A stretch of DNA of 64,000 nt from Tubiluchus corallicola (GCA_030141605.1 JAQGDQ010000065.1:620001-684000); one strand, 5' to 3'; counted from the first letter of the stretch, positions 11,835-23,700 are shown. Translations and numbers: made by a program. Notes: generated by a model not told the origin, from the letters alone.

Positions 11835-13420
11835 TTAGAATGTATCTATGATGTGCTGTATATCGTTGCTACTGTCCAAAGAAACACATTGATACAATTT
11901 AACGTCATAGTCAAACAATTTTAATGTAACAAGTTCGGCTACTTCCGGTAGGTCATTAACTAACAGCGGAAATGTAAGGGGCACCAAAGTACCGCCTTGT
12001 ACAGCACCGGAGATAACATCCACATAGGAGGATAAAACGTTACCTATGACCGCCTTTTGTTTACGGCCTGACAAGAATGCTTTGATCCATTCAAGCACCT
12101 GGCTTTTTACGCCAAACGATTGTAATTCCATTATGAGTTTTCTGTGGCAGAGAGTGTCAAATATTTTTTGGAGATCTGTGTAGAAGGTTTTTACCCACAC
12201 CAAGAGCTACATTCCAGTCATACAAACATTTTAGATGGCACAAAGAATGTTCATAACTAAACTAGGTGGCCGGTAGACTAGCACCATATGGAGAAGCCGA
12301 TATCCGGAGAAACCTTGGGCCAGCACTTCCAGATTAGAAAATCTCTCTGGCAAACACACAGTAGACACAGGCAAGTCCAACTTCACAAGGAAGCCTACGC
12401 CTACCCCTCTGCCATTTCTGTCTTTTCTGAAGACGAATGCGTGAGCGACTATGACTGATGTGCAATCCTGACTTAACCATGTTTCACTGAATGCAAGAAC
12501 ATCATAGGCACTTACACCCAAAAGGGCTTGCAGTTGGTGCAGTTTATTACCAAGACTTCTGACGTTACAGTAGAAGACAGGGAGATTTTTGAGACAGACT
12601 TTTTACATCTCTTCCGCTTGCAACTCAGTCTTTCTGCGACCCTTGGCTTACTGTTTTGTGCTCCATACCCGTTTCTGCTTTACTGACTGGCCATTACATT
12701 GAGTTACTCTGTCACCTAGCAATTTTAATTGTTTTTGCTCAGAGTCTTAACAGTTGTTCACAAATTAGAGTACAACACTCGTTCACTCTTTGGTCTTGCT
12801 TTCTGAATGAAAACTTTTTCATACAGATTCAAGCCTTTTAGTTTGGACTTGTTTTGAATAATCAAATCTCTGCCTTCTTGAGAATTTAGCTGAGCCGTAA
12901 CTAGACACAGGCAATCGTCCAGCAAGGAATTAATTTTATCTATGAGAGTGTCTGTAACTATGGAACAAGATAAGTCACCATTCTCACTTATTTTTTTGTC
13001 TTGAGTAGAGCTTTGCTGCTCTCATTGTGTTTCCAGCTGATGAATTCTTTCCTTGAGTTCTGTGATTTGCTGCTCAAAATCAGTTTCAATGCATTAAGTT
13101 CACAGGTGACCAGTGGTTTGATGTTCTCCGTGATTCTATCTTCAAGTCTTGTTATTTGAAACCTAAGACGATGCTCCATATCTCTAACTGATGTAAGAAT
13201 GGTTGAATCTTGTATGTTGGATCGCTTTCTCCATCCGAACATGTGCCACTGTCCTCCCTGTTTGATGCCATCTCAGAAGAACAGCATCTAATATTATTTT
13301 CACTTGATACAGTTTTGTTATGACATTTTGCACACAATAAACGGCTCTGCACACAATGTCAGGCTTCACTATTTTGCACCCCTGACAGCTGGCCCGTTGT
13401 TCTCTTATTTTTGGTGGCAT
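11835..13420 (-). mobile_element. LINE-B: CR1-type LINE remnant (ORF1, endonuclease start, RT middle)
   Basis: On the minus strand ORF1 begins MPPKIREQRASCQGCKIVK (Cys-rich) and is followed, in shifted frames, by KCHNKTVSS and a coiled-coil segment (MEHRLRFQITRLEDRI, 13200-13000). Endonuclease motifs follow: VFYCNVRSLGNKL, AFSETWLS, RNGRGVGVGFLVK and VYRPPS (about 12580-12240). The frame then jumps to RT: YTDLQKIFDTLCHRKLI, WIKAFLSGRKQ, ISGAVQGGTLVPL and LKLFDYDVKLY (12203-11835). The RT catalytic block reads DYD instead of ADD. Endonuclease C-terminus, RT start and thumb are missing, so the element is dead. Confidence 0.75.
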
Positions 13421-13439
13421 TACTGCGTTAGAAGATTGA

Positions 13440-13655
13440 TGTTAAAAGTCTAACTTTACGGGTTGTTTTCACTATACTATACCCTTTAATATAAGTGGTT
13501 AAAAGGTGGACGCGAGAGCACTCAAAAACGTGTATGCGTTCGTCGGAACCCAAAACCGGTTCCCATAAACTGCTTTCCAATTTTGGTTCTAAACCGTTTA
13601 ATGTTTTAAAAGTCAGTAGTAGTATCTTGAAATTTATTTTGACTCTTGACCCCAT
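13440..13655 (-). pseudogene. LINE C-terminal fragment
   Basis: The minus-strand frame contains INFKILLLTFKTLNGLEPK, matching the C-terminal KxLLLxYKxLNGLxPxY region that follows the thumb in CR1-like LINEs. Downstream residues are degraded. It sits just 5' of LINE-B in reading order and is a separate relic. Confidence 0.6.
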
Positions 13656-13806
13656 GAGGGAGCAAAAACCACGAGACCAATTGAATGGTAAAAGTTATAG
13701 TCCCTGACCCCAAAATCACGGGCCAAAAGTGACAAGTTTCGATTTTAGTACATTATGTAAAAGACAAACTGAATGGTGTAAGTTGACTCGAGATTAGTTA
13801 ACTCTT

Positions 13807-14620
13807 GATCGTCGTTCCAAGGAACTATATATATATAAATATAGCTAACTGCAACCGGCATTTTCCCGGACCCAACTCCGGATTTTCTCGAAATTTTGGC
13901 CAAACAGTCTGTAGAAAAAACATTTTAGCGGCGCCTGGCGGTACTCTCGGAAGAAGATATGTAGTTCTTTGCAAAGAAGAAGAATAGGGCTACACAGTGA
14001 TGTGGGTTACATCTTAGGATGCCTCCTTAGGAAGAGGAGCTGTGACGAGTTGATTGGAGCTTCGATTTCGAGTGATTTTTGCTTAGAAAACTGCTGACGT
14101 TTTGCATTGTTCTAACGTCATTCCATTGTACTCTGCCTATAGTTTTGCTTAGTAAAATCTGCTGCTGACTGTTGTAAAATTATAAATGTTATAATATTAG
14201 TCTACTACGATCAAAAGGAGTTTGCAAACACTACGTAACATGTCCATGCATTATTGATCATTGATGGATGGGTCTAATATCTTTTGTCATAGCACAGTTT
14301 CAACCTTAGTCAAAATGGTTTCGCCATGCTGCTGTGTTGTTGGGGTTGGCGTTGCAGGTGTCGGCATCGTCATAATTATCATCACCATGGTCACAATGTG
14401 ATGTTGTAGGTTTGGTGTGGTGGGCATGGTGTGTTGAGGTGGGTGTGTCATGGTGTGGGTGGTGTTGTGTGTGTTATAGTGTAATGGGGGTTGTGTGGTG
14501 GGTGTGGTGCATGTTGTGTAGTGGGTGCAGCATGGTGTGGGTGGTGTGATGTTGTGTCATGGTGTGGGTGTTTTTTCTACAGGTTGTTTGGCCAAAATTT
14601 CGAATAATAATTCTTCCCTA
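13807..14620 (+). repeat. GT-rich VNTR composite repeat, copy B
   Basis: Same blocks as copy A but on the plus strand. First a unit containing GGCCAAACAGTCTGTAGAAA, GGCGCCTGGCGGTACTCTCG and GAGGAGCTGTGACGAGTTGA. Then TTGATGGATGGGTCTAAT and CATGCTGCTGTG, followed by a GTCATAATTATCATCACC stretch and a long degenerate GGTGTGG array (14400-14570). The first unit begins again at 14577 (GGTTGTTTGGCCAAAATTTCG), so the element appears partly tandem. No coding content. Confidence 0.65.
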
Positions 14621-14692
14621 CATTGAAAAGCACTTGGAAAGGGACACGATTTGTGTCACGAAAGGAAATATGAGAAGAGCGAGCTCCATGGC

Positions 14693-14785
14693 ATTCCAGA
14701 GAAGGCGTTTCAGAGGTGTTACCAGCAGTTGCAGAACTGCTGGAAGTATGTTAACTTCCAAGGGGAGCATTTTGAAGGCGATTAA
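14693..14785 (+). pseudogene. mariner-like transposase C-terminal relic
   Basis: Thirty codons ending in TAA: a start IPEKAFQRCYQQL, then WKYV, and a C-terminus QGEHFEGD. Many mariner-type transposases end with a short amphipathic region and a (E/S)G-x-YFEG(D) terminus after the DDE domain. No DDE catalytic residues or terminal inverted repeats are visible nearby, so only the tail remains. The relic lies directly 3' of VNTR copy B. Confidence 0.55.
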
Positions 14786-14789
14786 TCAT

Positions 14790-16080
14790 AAATCAAATTC
14801 ATGAAATGTGCAGAATTGTGTTTTTAATACCCAGAGGACGGATAGTTTTTGAACGCACTTCGTACTGGATGCGCAACCTGTTCGGATGTTCGAACATTGC
14901 ATTCAATGGCACTTTTTTCCTTGTGGACAACTCTGTGTGGTATGTCAAGTGTCACAGTGATGCATTTGTTGGTTTTGTCATACTAGAGTGCAGCAAAATA
15001 TTCAAGGACAAAGATGAGACAAGTCAGCTGCTTTGCTCTAGGAATAATGATTAGAGAAGCCGAATTCTTCGTTTACCTCTTCAACACTTACCATGTAGAC
15101 CAAGCTATCATTTTCCTTTCCTGGGAAAATCTTATACTTGGTCACAGTTTCGTGCTTTTAAGGTGAAATGAACAACTCCCGTCATTTTGTTCAAAATTTG
15201 CAGCCATCTTAGGTGTCATCTTGAAAATGTGGTGATCTTAGGTGTATTTAAGCCATATTGCCAGCGATCTCGAAAACTGCGGCCAAATTTCATTCATTTA
15301 TTTATTTAGGACCCATTCATTTAGGTCAAACGGCGGCCATCTATTTTGACCTCGCAATAAATTGCATAATGGTCAACGCAGTCAATAAAATTAACAGAGA
15401 CAATTTTAGATATTACACACTAAAATCACATGTTACAATATCATGCTTTATAAAATTACAAATGTGAGTTACGATTAAAATTAGTAGTTACAGAAAATAA
15501 TTTGAACTATGACATTTTTGAAACGCATAACTGTCTGTTACAAATACTCTATATACAAAAAATTTATAAATCAGACTCGCTAAAAGAATAGGACTATTCG
15601 GAAAATTGAACACTTTGTAGAAAACGAATAATACACTATACTACATATCTGCACAAAACTGAAAACGTTTATTAGACTACACACACATATGTAGAATGAC
15701 TGCTACACTGCACACTGAGGAGAAGAGTGTCCTGCACTGATCACTGAGAGTTAGACAGTAAGTAAAATGAGGATCACGACTGCTGCACTGCACTGAGAGT
15801 GTGAGTTAGACAGTTGTGTAGCACGACTAGCATGACTTCTGCACTGCATTGAGAGTGAGACAGAGAGTGACTAGAAGTAGAATCCAGTCAGTATATATAG
15901 GTAGAGGTAATTATGCAAACTTGGCTTCACAAATACCATTACAGTAAAATAGGGAGAGATCCAGTGAGTATGCATATTCACTGGACCGAACAATTATACT
16001 AGGGGTGAGTTTAGCTAGTAAAATGTAAAGTGATTAGTCAATAGATGGCAGCACCTAAAAATATACAGTTACAACTTCCA
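14790..16080. other. No gene recognised; short tandem repeat at 15690-15880
   Basis: Open frames (up to 82 codons) have no recognisable motif. From about 15690 to 15880 a degenerate CTGCACTGCA-CTGAGAGTGAG-TTAGACAG unit occurs about three times. It is followed by TATATATAG at 15892, which could be a promoter element of an unrecognised LTR or repeat, but no second LTR was found. Confidence 0.4.
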
Positions 16081-16129
16081 CAATGTAAAAGAGTTTATAA
16101 GTAAAAGTATTTTTAACAGTCTACAGCTG

Positions 16130-16560
16130 GCTTTGAATCTTAGTTTTTCGTCTACCTTATTATAGAGTACAGCTCCGGAATATTCTTATGAGACCTTTTG
16201 GTAATTAGTTCGGGGTTTTGGGATATATAACTGCCACCTGATGCGTTTTTTTTATTGTGCACTGACGGCTTTTGTCTGAACTTTAGCCTAATTCTGTCAG
16301 ACACAGAATCATTGATAACTGTACGATGGACAAGTGAAATTTTCCTATTGTGTGTTGTAATCAGCAATAGGCATAATTGTTACTACTTTCAAAACATCTG
16401 TGGCATCCCTCTGCTCTCCCACATTTATTTTTGCGGCGCGTTTTTGGAGTCTTGTAATTTTAACTAAATTTTGCTGATTTCTACAGTTGCTCCATATAGT
16501 GCAAAAGTAAGTAAGATGGGGTTGAACAATAGCATCAAATCGTGTTTTTGAAAGATATAG
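16130..16560 (-). pseudogene. LINE thumb/C-terminal fragment
   Basis: The minus strand reads RFDAIVQPHLTYFCTIWSNC, then ITRLQKRAAKIN, and after a frame change KISLVHRTVINDS to LRFKASCRLLK. This matches the LINE segment that follows the RT thumb (xxxLxYCxxxWGxxx...LQKRAAR). Stops and a frameshift near 16350 make it a pseudogene. Confidence 0.65.
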
Positions 16561-18080
16561 ACGAGCTTTTTTTCAGGTTTTACACACAATCATCCGGTTT
16601 TCCTTTAATGATCAACGTCTGTTTTCCGGAGACCGGAACTGTTTCTGCAACTTCCTTTATCTTATAATATACTAGTTTGTGAACATCAGTTTTTTTGTAG
16701 TATCTCGACTTACCGAGCACACATCTTTAAGACAGTGTTACTGTCACATTCAGCTCACAAACACGAAGGTAATCAAAATCTGCGCTCCAACCATTTTGTT
16801 TTCGGCTACTGTTAAGAAAAACAACTATTCCGCGTGTGCAAATGTGCTGTCACCTGCAAAACAATAGTAACAATTAATAATTTGAGTAATAATTATAAGA
16901 ATTAGTAAATTCTTGTGACTGGACCTGTGTAAGTTCTCTTTTAAAAACAAAGTTGTTTGACTATGTTTTTGCCAGTTGATTTTTTTCCTGGTTTAATTTG
17001 CGGAAACTGTATAAATCTGATCCTGTAAAAATCTGATTAAATTGTACGTAACAGCATCAATTTGAAGTTTAAAAACGACGACTGTACTGGACTTGTAAAT
17101 TGCATATAAAATGGGAATGTAAATTTTAAGCTGAGTATTAAATACTGCAGTTTTCAGAAATGTACTTAAATAAAATGTTACTATAAAAGAATGAAAATTT
17201 AGATACCTGTTGACCCGCTTCATTGATAGACAACATAACAATGGCCAATAAACACAGATTATAAAACACACCAATTTAAAAACAAACCATGTAAAACTAA
17301 ATTAAAAATAAGCAGGATATAATGAGCATTGTTCAAACTGCGATGGAGAGCAAGAATAAATTTGAAATGCTTTAATGATCCGTGAATGCAGTAGTGGAAG
17401 CAAAATTAACCAATATGCAAGGCTGAGTAATTAGGAAGAAACAGTAAGATGAAATGTTCGCTTTTTCTGCCACGAGGGGTGGAACGTGGTTAGCAGACAG
17501 CAGATGTTATACTATTAGCGAATTCATATTCCCATTTTATGTGAATTTTGTCAGGCCCGCGTAATATTGCTTGTCATTAAATCCGCCCTATGCCTCTGGT
17601 GGTATAACAATTAATGGTGGCCTGTATCACAGAGTAGCTGTTCATGCAGTATAAATTGTTGAATCTTGCATTTTCTTCATTTTTCTGAAGGATTTTTTCA
17701 TTTCTCCCATTATAGTCAATTTATGTTATATCTATTTAAATTTCGTGTTTTTAGTGTAAACACGGGTATTTCTAATGAAAATCAATCAATCAAATTTCTT
17801 CGACCTTTTAGCTCCCTTGCTTCTGAATTTTAACGTAGATATTCCTTTAGACATATTATTGCAATGCGCAGTTCTCATCTGCGAGATTGTTCGCAGAAAA
17901 TTATTTCACTTGCTTTAAGAATACAATGAAATAACTGCAAATTACCGATAAATTAGTTGTGAGATTTGTATTTTCTTGACATGTGCTCATATTTTAACTT
18001 TCTAACTGTAGACTAGACTGGTAAGGGACGAATTCTATTTTAAAAATTTAAACTATTTTTGTTACTGTTATTTTTTGCAG
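16561..18080. other. No exon recognised; probable intron of the peptide gene in its right part
   Basis: AT-rich, short frames only. The stretch ends in TTACTGTTATTTTTTGCAG, a strong polypyrimidine tract plus acceptor for the exon at 18081. The upstream exon that must supply the start codon was not identified. Confidence 0.45.
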
Positions 18081-18483
18081 GCAGTTACGTGTGGTGACGA
18101 AGTTGATAGGGCTTACGGACTACAAAATATATCTTCTAGTAATAGTATGCTGCATCATTTCATCTAGAGCTGCAAAGTCTCGAGAAAATGAAGGAAAAAC
18201 GTGTTCAAAAGTCTGCGACAACGTGCAGTCTGCCCAGGAACGAGCCACATGTTCTCTCTGTCACGCTCGCGTACCTATGCGTTGGGGAAAACGTTCAGAA
18301 AATTCGAATAAGTTGGCCACTTCGTCGAACCTTCTATCTCTGATTCTGCCACTCCATGGCAAGCTAATGACTAAGAATAGATTAGGAAAAGAAAAATCTA
18401 GTTGGAAGATGACGTCTAATAGAATACATTCAGTGTCGAATTTAGTACTTCCTCTTCGAAAGCAAGTATTAATAAGACAGTAA
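18081..18483 (+). CDS. 3'-terminal exon of a putative secreted amidated peptide precursor
   Basis: The exon opens after a strong acceptor (TTTTTTGCAG) and has no in-frame ATG before the hydrophobic segment, so the start codon must lie in an upstream exon. Codons from 18127 encode IYLLVIVCCIISS followed by RAA, a signal-peptide core and cleavage context. Then come four cysteines spaced C-x3-C-x11-C-x2-C (CSKVC ... CSLC) and HARVPMRWGKR. The Gly-Lys-Arg at 18286-18294 is the standard signal for dibasic cleavage and C-terminal amidation, so a secreted peptide of about 35 residues ending in RVPMRW-amide is inferred. The remaining 62 codons are a basic tail to TAA at 18481. An AATAAA follows 118 bases after the stop. 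I do not recognise the family. A non-peptide secreted protein is possible. Confidence 0.55.
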
Positions 18484-18600
18484 TGCTTAAACACTTTTGA
18501 TTACAGATAAAATCATGTTATTTTTAGTAACATGTTGCATTTTATTGATATTATAGTTGAGCTTATTATCTAACTCAAACAGTGTTTCACATGAATTGTA

Positions 18601-18606
18601 AATAAA
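18601..18606 (+). promoter_or_regulatory. Polyadenylation signal AATAAA of the peptide precursor gene
   Basis: A canonical AATAAA stands 118 bases after the stop codon of the peptide exon, with AT-rich surroundings. This supports that exon as the true terminal exon. Confidence 0.55.
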
Positions 18607-18619
18607 ATTTCGAGTTCCA

Positions 18620-20630
18620 AAAGCCTAGAAGATTTTCAGCAGGTTTCAGACATTTTCAGCAGATTGGACATTTTGGTATTTTTGTTTATTTCCGTTATAG
18701 TCCATGGGCAGTCAAGAATCTGGCTCCTCATGTTATTTTTTGTTACTCAGTGGTTTTGGGGTGTTACGGGTCTGGGGTTTCAAAAAAGTAAGTGGCATTT
18801 TTTCAAACAATGTTCAAGGTTATTTGAAGGTCAATCAATATTATTTCAAGAAAAGTGCATGAAAGGGTGGTTCAAATCAATTTCACTTGGTACTGTCACA
18901 CCCAATTTTGAGGAAAGGCATGTTATGTTACTAGAAAGATGTCAGAGCTTATTTTCGTATCAAGGTCATGTTTTTTTTTTCTATGTAACATTAAGAAGAA
19001 TATAATTTATTTTAGAAAAAAGTATTATTTGGAGTATAAGCTAGCAATTTGTCTGTGTTTCACTCAAATGTCATGGAAAGTATCCGTGATTATATATTCG
19101 ACAACTCCTAAGAGCACTGATGCATTTCTCACGTCATGATCAAGGTCAAATAAACATAACGCATGCTCAGATGCATGAAATTTACAACGAACTCTATTGA
19201 AATTGGTAAGATAACCGTGATTTTGTTAAAGGTAAAATGAGAGTTCACCTCGACCAGTAGTGACCAAATTTATTATAAAGGTCAAAGTCACTACAATATC
19301 GTGTTTACTGAAATGAGGTATTGTTGAAATGGCATTATTTGCACTGTGGCTAAAATGACTGCAGCAAGAAATCGTTGAAATGAACAGAAGAGCAAAATGT
19401 ATCAAATGCTGAAATTGTTAGAAGAAGAAAAAGAAGAATGGTTTTATACCTAACTGTGTAGGGTATAGATGGGTACGGCATTTACAATCTGTAACCTTGG
19501 CACTCAAAATACTGCACAACTCCTCTACGCCGTGTGCCATGTCGAAATTTGTCAGGCCCAAGTATAAATAAGAGTTGTGAAATGGCAATTTGAAATGGAA
19601 GTGTTGATGTGATCATACTGTTTTGACTGTCCTTGCTGCTCAAGAATACTATGATCCAACTGGAGACGTGAAGAGCATATTAAAAACAGCCGTGCATTAA
19701 CATGAACAGGTATGATGAAATTAGTGGTGCGTGCGAACTTCAAACCACTAAAGGACGACTTTAAAGGGCTGTCAAAAAGTAAACAATCGTTTAACCTTTC
19801 GTCTATACCATTTGAGATGGGTTATTATGGGCAAGTAGATTTTTTTTATAATGGACCGCGTAAACAAGAATGTTTCGCTGTGTCTGATATTTGCTAGAGC
19901 ATCATGTAAGTTGACAAAACCAGCCGACGAACAGAGTTAACCAAAAGAAACTGCTAGATGATTCTGCTGGAAACAGTACTCGAAAAAGAGATATGCAGTT
20001 GGCATGCCTTTCAAACTACATATTATGACACCAAGCTGCATTTAAACCTATCCTCTGCTTTACCTGTCTGACTTCTATGCCTTTTCAGTTGTGGCAGGTT
20101 AACGGGTAAGACCCTAGGTCATATTTTCCACCTGTAGTTGGGTATGGATGGAGCGATCATGGTGATCCATAGCAGTCGCAACCTTATACCAAAAAAGTCA
20201 TGCAACTTTTTCCTGCAATTGTACAATTTTTTGTTTCACTTCGAGATGTACATGTACCAAGGTGAATCTAGTATCTACTAAGTTGTGCAGGTGTAATCTT
20301 CAGGTATACCGGGGTGAGAATCGGCGGATGAATCTGAAATAATGATAAACGTTGATTTTGACAGCGAAAGCGGTGACTGTCAAGTATAAATAGCTGTCAA
20401 ACGTTTCTTGTTGCTTTTCTTTTTATAATTTTGTTCGTTCTTGCATATAAATGTGTTAAATCTTGTAGATGCAAGCAACTCTGCAGTTCACTGTATATAT
20501 TCAGCCTTTGGCGTAATGGGGTATGTTCTCTTTAAGAATAATATATACCAGACAAACAAGCGCGTTAAACGTGACTGATTGTGTAATTGCTGAAATACAA
20601 AACACTAAAAGACAAACAGCATATAGAAAG
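18620..20630. other. No gene recognised
   Basis: Short frames up to 113 codons without motifs. The longest (18664-19005) starts with a hydrophobic run, but its composition and the lack of splice or polyadenylation context argue against a gene. No repeat ends seen. Confidence 0.45.
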
Positions 20631-20635
20631 AAGGG

Positions 20636-20702
20636 CAGACAGGCAGGCAGACAGACAGACAGACAGAAAGGCAGACAGACGGAATGACATACAAACAGAT
20701 AG

Positions 20703-20775
<73 letters not shown>

Positions 20776-20784
20776 GAGACAGAC

Positions 20785-20817
<33 letters not shown>

Positions 20818-20855
20818 CACAGACAGACAGACAGACACACAGACAGACAGACAGA
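20636..20855. repeat. (CAGA)n tetranucleotide microsatellite, right-hand neighbour of LINE-C 3' end
   Basis: About 55 CAGA/GACA units with a few interruptions (GGAATGACATACAAACAGATAG near 20682). Frames such as repeating SVCL or DRQT are artefacts. The same repeat reappears at 23651-23700 on the other side of LINE-C. Confidence 0.95.
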
Positions 20856-23634
20856 TATAATAATAATAATAATAATAATAATAAATCTTTATTAAAGAAA
20901 TGAATATATATACACAAAGGTGCCTCTTTTTGCAGGCTCAGATCAACAAATTACATTTTCACATAACAAATCTTTTAAATCCAGTTTCACACTATGTACA
21001 ACGAATAACATTTTATACTTAAATTAGATATAATTTCAAACGAATCACAAGTATTATACAAACAAATTAACTTTACACAACTACATAATTTTTTTTTATA
21101 CTGGAGCGGGCCTAAATTAACAGTTACTTAGTATAAAATTGTCCCTGATCAGGTTAGTGAAAGCCATTATTAAATTTTTATCAGATTGAAGCATAATATT
21201 ACGTGTATAATTGGCATCAGCTATTTCCATGAACGGCATTCTTTTTGCATTATCTATTTTATTACATCTGAATAAAATGTGCTGAGGAGTTTGCTCTTCT
21301 TCTCCACATGGACATAAACTAGTATCACACATATTAAGTCTATACAAAAAGCTGTTAAAATTCCCCTGGCCAGTTAAAAAGGACATGGCAATGGATTCTA
21401 TTTTCCTTTCATTATTTCCAAGTGGCAAATTTAAGGTTGTACATTTTATATTCTGTATTTCAACATTATCTCCTCGAAATTGCATAACATGCCTATATTT
21501 AGTTGCCCAGGTATAAGAAACATAATCTGTAATTTGACGTTTGGTATAAATTAACATATTTTCAGGAATTTGTTCAAGATCTGTATTACGAAAGTTTTCA
21601 TTCCAGACAAATTTTAAAAAGTTTCTCACAGTCTGCACATTTGTATACATAATATTTTTATAAATATGTCTTCCTGTCAGACGTGTACTACCATACCGCA
21701 GAATCTGTTGTTTTACTAAATCATTAGCGCTCTGACATAATGTCTTAAGACATGATTTAACCACAATTACATTTAGTTCAATGTCTAACGGTGGAAGACC
21801 ACAAAGTAATTCCAATTTAGTACGATCTGGTTTAAAAGCCAACCCCGCAGAAACTTTCATTATATCATAGGTTATATCTTCAAATACAGTAAGTTTTTTA
21901 CCTAACCATACAATAGCACCATACAGTATAATCGGCAAAATAGTAGTTTATAAATATTTACAATGGTAGCAAGTCGCAAACCTGCATATTTACTGCAATT
22001 GTTTTTTACTTTCAACCATCTATACCATACCTTTTTATGAACATTGCCCGCGTGTTTAACAAATGTTAATTTCCGATCAACAGTTAGGCCTAATATTTTG
22101 CTGTCTTCAACAAACAATATTTCATTGTTACTAATTTTTAAATTGTCTGGCTTGTTATTTTCATCCCATGCCCCTACTAGCAATGCTTCTGTCTTACCAG
22201 GTAACGTATTTATCTTTAAACGCCATTTCTGGCACCATTTGTGAAGCACATCACAACAGCTTTGTGCAATTGTAACACAAGTTTGCGGGTCTGTATTTGA
22301 CACATGCAAAGATCCATCATCAACATACTTGTACTTTTTAACAGAGTCATACATATTATAAAACATATCTGCAATGAAAAATATAAACAGTATTGGGGCT
22401 ATAACTGACCCCTGTGGGAGTCCTAAATTGCATCGATATTGATCGGACATATAATCATTTATCTTTATGCAGATATTGCGATTTTGTAATATATATGCTA
22501 TAAGGCGTAACATAGACCCTCGTACATTTGCACAAATAAGTTTAAATAATAAACCTTCAACCCAAACACTGTCGAACGCTTTTTCGTAATCACAGCAAAT
22601 TGTTATACCGTATGCATTATTCAAAATGTCGTCTTCCATATCAGTAACTAATCTGGTTAAATAACGTACTGTATTTTTGCCTTTTATGTAGCCTTCTTGC
22701 TCTGTATCAATGCAGTTTAACTGAAAGAAATGATTTTTAAGTCTATTTGATATTAAACGCTCAACCAGTTTACCTACATACGAAGAAATGGTTATTGGAC
22801 GATAATTACTGGCATTTGAATAATCGATTTTGTTAGGTTTTTTTAGTGGAATTACTGTCGTGCACGTCCAAGGCCATAATTGATTTTCTAAGCACATATT
22901 TGCGATACGTAATACAATATTTTTTGCTACTGGCCCAAAATGTTTTATCATTTTTGGGTGAAACCCATCGGAGTCAAGCGACTTGCCTTCAGTTCGCACT
23001 TCACTTACTGCATTTTCTAATTCTTGTAAATTAAACCAGTTATTTAGACAAAAATTTTCGTTTGTTCCCAGTCCATAACTGATAATGAGCGTTCAATGTG
23101 ATTTTTCCAGTTTTCATCAAATTCTTCCGCGTTCATGTGTTCCCCACTAAAAAAGTCTTATATAATAAATCAGCACTATCCGAGGCCGAGACTACAGGTG
23201 AGCCATTACTAATTAATATATCAACACTATTATTATTATTGCTATTTACACCTTTAAAAATTTGTTTATATGTTTTCCAGAAGATGGCACCTTTTTCTAC
23301 ATTTAGTTTTTCTGTCTTGCTCTGTAGCCATCTATTCATAGCACTACTAAGTTCACTATCAAAGTTTTCTTTGTCAGTAATATAGATGAGTTTATTTTCG
23401 TAGCTTGAGTGTCTTTTGAACTTCTTCCTGCTGAGTCGAACAAGTCTTGATAACCGTGATAGCTCTGCAGTCCAGAACGGTTTACTGTGAGCACAGATAA
23501 CTTTACGTTTTAGAGCCAACATATTACTTTCGGCAATAGTTTCTCTAAACCAGTGCCACATACTAATGACGTCATTGGATAATAATAAGTTATTGAAGAC
23601 TACGTCGTTTGCCATCAAGCGCTCGTCTAAGTTA
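20856..23634 (-). mobile_element. LINE-C: 5'-truncated non-LTR retrotransposon inserted in a CAGA microsatellite
   Basis: On the minus strand the element starts near 23634 inside the EN-RT linker. It carries a nearly complete RT and C-terminal domain and ends with a 3' UTR (about 21116-20884) and an (ATT)n tail (20883-20856). CAGA-type microsatellite flanks both ends (20636-20855 and 23651-23700). The endonuclease is absent, consistent with 5' truncation during target-primed reverse transcription. It is the best-preserved LINE in the window. Confidence 0.85.
21117..23618 (-). pseudogene. LINE-C ORF2: linker, reverse transcriptase and CCHC-type C-terminus
   Basis: The linker (23618-23133) contains HSKPFWTAELSRLSRLVRLS and WKTYKQIFKG. 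The RT (22999-21902) shows all blocks: KSLDSDGFHPKM, TTVIPLKKPNK, NYRPITISSYVGKLVERLI, QEGYIKGKNTV, CCDYEKAFDSVW, LGLPQGSVIAPILF, the catalytic KYVDDGSLHV and thumb SKILGLTVDRKL. The C-terminal domain (21938-21117) carries CPCGEEEQTPQHILFRC, the CxCG-x5-TxxHxLxxC finger of I/R1/Jockey-type LINEs. A one-base frameshift near 21950 separates RT and C-terminus. Another break lies at 23040-23133 between linker and RT. The RT active site itself is intact. Confidence 0.85.
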
Positions 23635-23650
23635 CGTGACCATTACATAA

Positions 23651-23700
23651 GACAGACAGACAGACGGACGGACGGACGGACAGACAGACAGACAGACAGA
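23651..23700. repeat. (CAGA)n/(CGGA)n microsatellite at the LINE-C 5' end
   Basis: GACAGACAGACAGACGGACG-type repeat of about 50 bases adjoining the truncated 5' end of LINE-C. It is the counterpart of the array at 20636-20855. Confidence 0.9.

Noticed and set aside
18664-19005. 113-codon plus-strand frame with hydrophobic start, downstream of the peptide gene
   Set aside because: No motif, low-complexity hydrophobic composition, no acceptor, donor or poly(A) context, and overlapping frames of similar length.
20501-20917. Long frames with repeating Ser-Val-Cys-Leu or Asp-Arg-Gln-Thr
   Set aside because: They are translations of the CAGA microsatellite in several frames of both strands.
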